Assembly: GCA_005881085.1 (NCBI GenBank)
Contig: VBGU01000039.1
Coordinates: 1 to 9,588, forward strand
DNA length: 9,588 nucleotides
DNA from: Chloroflexota bacterium
Lineage (GTDB): Bacteria > Chloroflexota > Limnocylindria > P2-11E
Direction of reading: 5' to 3'
The translations under genes were made by a program, and so were the position numbers. The notes below the pieces were generated by a model, which did no database searches, was not told where the DNA came from, and was given only the letters and a program-made list of their open reading frames with translations. This document shows positions 6,782 to 9,588 of this stretch, in pieces (position 1 is the stretch's first letter; each line of letters starts with the position of its first letter).

Positions 6782-7186
6782 ATGCAGCAGTACCAGCGGG
6801 ACACGCACGCGAGCACCGGTGGCGATCTGAACGCGTCGCTCGGTAAGGGGTCGGAGTTCGAGGGCAAGCTCGCCTTTGAAGGCAAGGTCCGGATCGACGG
6901 CACCTTTACCGGTGAGATCTCGACCAACGACACCCTGCACATCGGCGAGGGCGCCAAGGTCTCGGCCGAGATCAGCTGTGGCACCGTCATCGTCGAGGGC
7001 GACGTCGTCGGGAACATCAAAGCGACGGGCGCGGTCGAGCTTCACCGACCGGCGAAGGTGCGCGGCGACATCACGAGTCCTTCCCTCAGCATCGAGAAGG
7101 GCGTGGTCTTCGAAGGTCGCTCCAAGATGGAGAGTCTCGAGGGCTCGAACGTCGTCAACCTGCGCGCGGCGAGTGACGAAGCCTAA
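6782..7186 (+). CDS. Bactofilin family cytoskeletal protein
   Basis: The chosen ATG gives 134 residues, within the usual bactofilin range. Bactofilins are small right-handed beta-helix proteins that polymerise without nucleotide into filaments, often at the membrane, and organise cell shape or envelope synthesis. Residues about 25-120 show the family pattern of short alternating V/I-G strands (GKVRIDGTFTGEI, LHIGEGAKV, VIVEGDVVGNI) and the characteristic AKVRGDITSPSLSIEKGVVFEG segment near the C-terminus. The tails are short and polar. The start is supported by GGAGG at 6766-6770. The frame stays open upstream and reads a Pro/Glu-rich stretch from a GTG at 6698, which may be a real disordered N-terminal tail, so the true start could be earlier. 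The pentapeptide-like gene follows after 25 bp, suggesting co-transcription. Confidence 0.9.
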   Translation: MQQYQRDTHASTGGDLNASLGKGSEFEGKLAFEGKVRIDGTFTGEISTNDTLHIGEGAKVSAEISCGTVIVEGDVVGNIKATGAVELHRPAKVRGDITSPSLSIEKGVVFEGRSKMESLEGSNVVNLRAASDEA

Positions 7187-7211
7187 CCAAGCAAACCCGG
7201 AGACCTAAACC

Positions 7212-7928
7212 GTGCAAGGCGTCCTCGCGCTCGATCGGGTCACCGTCCGCGACGCGGATTTCAGCCGCGCCGCATTCGAGCGCTTCGCGCCGAACGGCTG
7301 CATCTTCGAGCGCTGCGACTTCCGCGGCGAGCTGTTCGACCAGCGTCTGCAGACGCTCTTCGCGAGCAGAAGGCAAAGCATCTTCCGCGAGTGCCGCTTC
7401 GACGGCGCCGACCTACACGGCGTCCGCCCTGGCCAGGCGCGGTTCGAGCGCTGCAACTTCGCCCGCACGAACATCGACGGCTGGATCTCCGCCTGCGCGG
7501 AGTTCGTGGACTGCACATTCAGCGGGCCGATCCGCAACGTCACGTTCCACGGCAAGCCGTGGGGCAACGCAGCCGAGCGGATCGACCCGGTGCGAGCCGC
7601 GAACGCGTTCACCGGCAACGACTTCACCAACGCCGACCTCATGGGCGTTCTCTTCGTGAACGGCATCGACGTGAAGGCCAACCTCTGGCCGCAGGGCGAC
7701 ACGTACGTCGTCCTCGATCGCATCCACCAGCGCGCCACCCGCGCGCGGGCGCTCATCCTGGACTGGCGCGACCACGAGTCACGCAACGAGGCGCTCGCGA
7801 TGCTCCAGCAGGTGGCCTTCGTGTTCATCCACCAGAACGGCGTCGCGACCCCCCGCGCCGACGACCGCTGGCCGGCCACTCCTGAGAACCAGCGCAAAGT
7901 CTGGGAGACGCTCGAAGCGGTTCTTTAA
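7212..7928 (+). CDS. Pentapeptide-repeat-like protein
   Basis: The protein has 238 residues and starts at GTG, with GGAGA 8 nt upstream (7199-7203). Residues about 14-152 carry degenerate pentapeptide repeats with the A(D/N)(L/F)xx rhythm: DADFSRAAF, CIFERCDFRG, CRFDGADLHG, ARFERCNFARTNIDG, EFVDCTFSG, NAFTGNDFTNADLMG. Such repeats fold into a square right-handed beta helix. Cysteines recur at stacked positions (30, 35, 61, 81, 95, 101). Residues about 160-238 are non-repetitive and probably helical, so this is a fused or capping domain rather than a pure repeat protein. No signal peptide or membrane segment is visible, so it should be cytoplasmic. Its closeness to the bactofilin gene suggests one operon: two beta-helix proteins side by side. 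Molecular function of most pentapeptide proteins is unknown, and nothing here marks it as a gyrase-protecting Qnr-type protein. Confidence 0.82.
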   Translation: MQGVLALDRVTVRDADFSRAAFERFAPNGCIFERCDFRGELFDQRLQTLFASRRQSIFRECRFDGADLHGVRPGQARFERCNFARTNIDGWISACAEFVDCTFSGPIRNVTFHGKPWGNAAERIDPVRAANAFTGNDFTNADLMGVLFVNGIDVKANLWPQGDTYVVLDRIHQRATRARALILDWRDHESRNEALAMLQQVAFVFIHQNGVATPRADDRWPATPENQRKVWETLEAVL

Positions 7929-7997
7929 CTCACTGGCGCCTCGGCGTGCCGAGAGCTCTCAGCGCCGGGCGCGCCGCTTGCAGCCCCGACCAACACG

Positions 7998-8213
7998 ATG
8001 GTGAGCGCCGGAACAATCCAACTCGTGATCGCGCTAGCCGGCACGGCCTTTCTCGTGGTCGTCCTCGCGGTTGGATTGTGTACTGCGTGCGGTCCGCTAA
8101 AGAGAACGGGCGAGCGTCACGCGACGCGGGTGTGCGAGCCGGTGATTATCCGATCCCGTATGTCATCCACTTCCGTGGACTGGCCGCGGGGCTCGCCATC
8201 GTGCTCGGAGTAG
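7998..8213 (+). CDS. Possible small membrane protein overlapping the next gene
   Basis: An ATG frame of 71 residues begins MVSAGTIQLVIALAG and continues hydrophobic to about residue 29, followed by CGPLKR, a typical transmembrane helix with a positive cytoplasmic edge. The second half is Ser/Arg-rich and unconvincing. It has no clear ribosome binding site. Its tail overlaps the PH-like gene by about 80 bp in another frame. It could be a separate small protein, or the true N-terminal helix of the PH-like protein cut off by a frameshift near 8080-8130. Confidence 0.35.
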   Translation: MVSAGTIQLVIALAGTAFLVVVLAVGLCTACGPLKRTGERHATRVCEPVIIRSRMSSTSVDWPRGSPSCSE

Positions 8214-8608
8214 GGGTCATCCTGGCAGGGGTCGGGTTCTGGCTCGATGCGGTGAGTGGATACATCGTGACCGGCTTCGTTCTCTTGGGTCTGGCGTTCA
8301 TCGGGGTCATGTCGAGGTATCGCCTGACGCTTGGACCCGACGACCTGATGACTCGCGAATTCCTTAGCGAGCGCGTCATCCGCTACGCGGATGTCGCGAG
8401 GGTCGACCCGTACTGGGCGTCGGCAGGTGGCAGGGGCGTCCTCATCAGGCTTCGCGTGCATTTCGCCGACGGTTCAAAGCCCATCGACTTGAATCTCACC
8501 TACGTTCCTCCGCGCGAGCGTGCGGTCATCGTCGATCGACTACAGCGCAAAGCCATCAACGCGACCTTCTCGCCCGAGCTCCACGCCTTGTGGACTGGCG
8601 CGTTCTGA
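8132..8608 (+). CDS. Membrane protein with bacterial PH-like domain
   Basis: From the GTG used here the product has 158 residues. Two transmembrane helices (about residues 16-35 and 40-60) are joined by a short loop. A cytoplasmic beta-rich domain follows, starting YRLTLGPDDLMTREF and then RVIRYADVARVDP, the pattern of bacterial PH (bPH) domains: a strand entering an L-x-x-D turn, a second strand and the ADVARV strand. The C-terminal helix is PRERAVIVDRLQRKA. Such proteins are widespread and mostly uncharacterised. The start is uncertain: the frame is open from GTG 7946, but upstream codons give an Arg-rich sequence that does not look coding, and GTG 8078 and 8087 are alternatives. No strong ribosome binding site marks any of them. 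See the overlapping hydrophobic frame at 7998. Confidence 0.7.
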   Translation: MRAGDYPIPYVIHFRGLAAGLAIVLGVGVILAGVGFWLDAVSGYIVTGFVLLGLAFIGVMSRYRLTLGPDDLMTREFLSERVIRYADVARVDPYWASAGGRGVLIRLRVHFADGSKPIDLNLTYVPPRERAVIVDRLQRKAINATFSPELHALWTGAF

Positions 8609-8635
8609 CGACACCGGCTGCTCCTCGGCTAGACT
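8605..8635 (+). promoter_or_regulatory. Weak candidate promoter for the thrS T-box transcript
   Basis: CTGACG (8605-8610) resembles a -35 box and TAGACT (8630-8635) a -10 box, with a long 19-bp spacing. The start point would fall just before the 5' strand of T-box Stem I, where a leader promoter must lie. The match to consensus is modest. Confidence 0.3.
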
Positions 8636-8640
8636 TGAAG

Positions 8641-8850
8641 TCGCGCGAAGACGCGGACAGCGCTCCTTCTATTTGGCCTCCAGAGAGCCGGATGCGATGT
8701 GAACCGGCGGCAATAGATAGGAGAGACCACCGCCGAGCGAATGGGGTAGGCCCCGTATAGCCGCAACGAAGCGCGCCGGCGAGGTCGGCGAAGCTGGGTG
8801 GAACCGCGAGATCACCTCTCGTCCCAGACGGACGGAAGGTGATTTTTGTT
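8641..8850 (+). promoter_or_regulatory. T-box riboswitch, threonine-specific, upstream of thrS
   Basis: T-box leaders bind uncharged tRNA and permit readthrough into synthetase genes. Stem I: GCGG (8653-8656) pairs CCGC (8730-8733), and CUCCUUCUAUU (8663-8673) pairs AAUAGA-U-AGGAG (8712-8723). AGAGAG and the distal GCCGG/CCGGC hairpin (8687-8708) sit at the top, with the loop containing GAUGUGAA. The specifier loop carries AG-ACC-A on its 3' side (ACC at 8726-8728), a threonine codon read by tRNA-Thr(GGU). A second ACC at 8729-8731 leaves the assignment unchanged. CGCCG/CGGCG (near 8774-8790) may be Stem III. Antiterminator: CUGGG (8794-8798) with CCCAG (8823-8827), T-box bulge UGGAACC (8799-8805), and upper stem GCGAGA/UCUCGU (8806-8811/8817-8822). 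UGGA would pair a tRNA ending UCCA. The competing terminator is listed separately. The mechanism is therefore transcriptional, and the specifier matches the downstream gene. Confidence 0.95.
8811..8847 (+). terminator. T-box regulated intrinsic terminator
   Basis: Arms 8811-8824 and 8830-8843 form a 14-bp stem with a single C-A mismatch and one G-U pair around a 5-nt loop, followed by a run of U (8843-8847) and then GUU. Its 5' arm uses the same bases as the 3' half of the antiterminator (8817-8827), so the two folds exclude each other. It lies 15 bp before the thrS start codon. Confidence 0.92.
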
Positions 8851-8862
8851 TGGGGGCGATTA

Positions 8863-9588
8863 ATGGCCAAGACAGATCGCAAAGCCGACCACGGCGACGA
8901 CAAGCTGTACGCGCTGCGGCACTCGACCGCGCACGTCATGGCCGGCGCCGTCCTCGAGCTCTTCCCCGGCGCGAAGTTCGGATTCGGACCGCCGGTCAAG
9001 GACGGTTTCTATTACGACTTCGACCTCCCGCGCCCGCTCACGCCCGATGACCTCGGGAAGATCGAAGCGAAGATGCGCGATGTCGTGAAGCAGGACACGC
9101 CGTTCGAGCATCGCGACATGGCCGTGCCCGAGGCGCTGAAGTTCTTCGGAGAGAAGAACCAGGACTACAAGGTCGACCAGATCAAAAAGCTCGCGGAGAA
9201 GGGCGCCGACGAAGACAGCGACGACCAGGTCGAGGACGGACGCGTCAGCGTTTACCAGCACAACGGCTTCGTCGATCTGTGCAAGGGACCGCACGTCGAG
9301 AGGACGGGGAAGATCGGCCCGTTCAAGCTCCTGTCGATCGCTGGTGCGTACTGGCGCGGCAACGAGCGCAATCCGCAGCTGCAGCGAATCTACGGCACGG
9401 TGTGGCCAGATCAGAAGCAGCTCGACGACTACCTGAAGCGGCTTCAGGAGATCGAGCGGCGCGATCACCGCGTGCTTGGCAAGGAGCTGGAGCTCTTCCG
9501 CATCGACGAAGAGCTCGGCTCGGGCCTGGTGTTGTGGCTGCCGAACCTCTCGATCGTGCGCGAGGAGCTCGAGACCTGGTGGCGCAAG
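8863..9588 (+). CDS. thrS: Threonyl-tRNA synthetase, N-terminal part (cut by window edge)
   Basis: ThrRS charges tRNA-Thr in the cytoplasm and hydrolyses Ser-tRNA-Thr in its editing domain. 242 codons are visible. The editing domain starts almost at once: HSTAH places His20 and His24, and DLCKGPH gives Cys140 and His144, the four conserved residues of the editing pocket. GAYWRGNERNPQLQRIYG is also strongly conserved. From about residue 205 (LGKELELF, then GSGLVLWLPN) the sequence enters the class II catalytic core at motif 1; motifs 2 and 3 and the anticodon-binding domain lie outside the window. The usual N-terminal TGS domain of about 60 residues is absent. The ATG is placed by a GGGGG element 6 nt upstream (8852-8856) and sits just after the T-box terminator, so there is no room for a TGS domain upstream. 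Expression should rise when tRNA-Thr is uncharged. Confidence 0.96.
   Translation, partial: MAKTDRKADHGDDKLYALRHSTAHVMAGAVLELFPGAKFGFGPPVKDGFYYDFDLPRPLTPDDLGKIEAKMRDVVKQDTPFEHRDMAVPEALKFFGEKNQDYKVDQIKKLAEKGADEDSDDQVEDGRVSVYQHNGFVDLCKGPHVERTGKIGPFKLLSIAGAYWRGNERNPQLQRIYGTVWPDQKQLDDYLKRLQEIERRDHRVLGKELELFRIDEELGSGLVLWLPNLSIVREELETWWRK

Noticed and set aside
6548..7045. Minus-strand 165-codon frame over the bactofilin gene
   Set aside because: Bactofilin on the plus strand has clear family motifs, and the minus-strand product has none.

Overview
The window is GC-rich bacterial DNA. A thrS gene preceded by a T-box riboswitch, a bactofilin, and very large secreted modular enzymes with Thr-Pro linkers and NBR1/Ig-like modules together suggest a member of Chloroflexota or a neighbouring terrabacterial lineage. 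That placement is inference: the window holds no rRNA or other taxonomic marker, and Actinomycetota remains possible although bactofilin makes it less likely.

Left half (1-5852, minus strand): two secreted carbohydrate-active proteins are read right to left. The first is a 1134-residue modular glycoside hydrolase (5825-2421). It has a hydrophobic N-terminus, two NBR1/Ig-like modules, two copies of an accessory beta module, a jelly-roll-like module and a C-terminal GH5 catalytic domain, with three Pro/Thr linkers between them. 204 bp downstream is a second secreted protein (2216 to the window edge, 738 residues visible). It has a signal peptide, a galactose-binding-like region, an SGNH esterase domain with all three catalytic blocks, an Fn3 domain, a LamG domain and the start of a second Fn3. 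A GH5 hydrolase beside an SGNH esterase reads as a polysaccharide-degradation pair: one cuts the backbone, the other may remove acyl groups. A nine-codon mini-ORF with a strong ribosome binding site abuts the GH5 start codon (TAGATG).

Middle (5853-6781): about 0.9 kb between the divergently oriented hydrolase and bactofilin genes has no convincing protein gene. It contains an 11-bp-spaced direct repeat near the hydrolase start and a 74-nt compound hairpin whose 20-bp outer stem closes completely only as plus-strand RNA, because of two G-U wobbles. A 6-bp inverted repeat lies before the bactofilin gene.

Right half (6782-9588, plus strand): bactofilin (a cytoskeletal beta-helix polymer) is followed 25 bp later by a pentapeptide-repeat-like protein with a GTG start, probably in one operon. 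Next comes a two-helix membrane protein with a bacterial PH-like domain, whose 5' end is confused by an overlapping hydrophobic reading frame. After that lies a complete transcriptional T-box riboswitch: Stem I with an ACC (Thr) specifier, an antiterminator with the UGGAACC bulge, and a competing intrinsic terminator with a U tract. It controls thrS, whose first 242 codons are visible. This threonyl-tRNA synthetase lacks the usual N-terminal TGS domain and starts directly at the editing domain.

Nothing in the window is clearly a new defence or mobile system. The best candidates for something undescribed are the plus-strand structured element at 6377-6450 and the mini-ORF arrangement at the hydrolase start.
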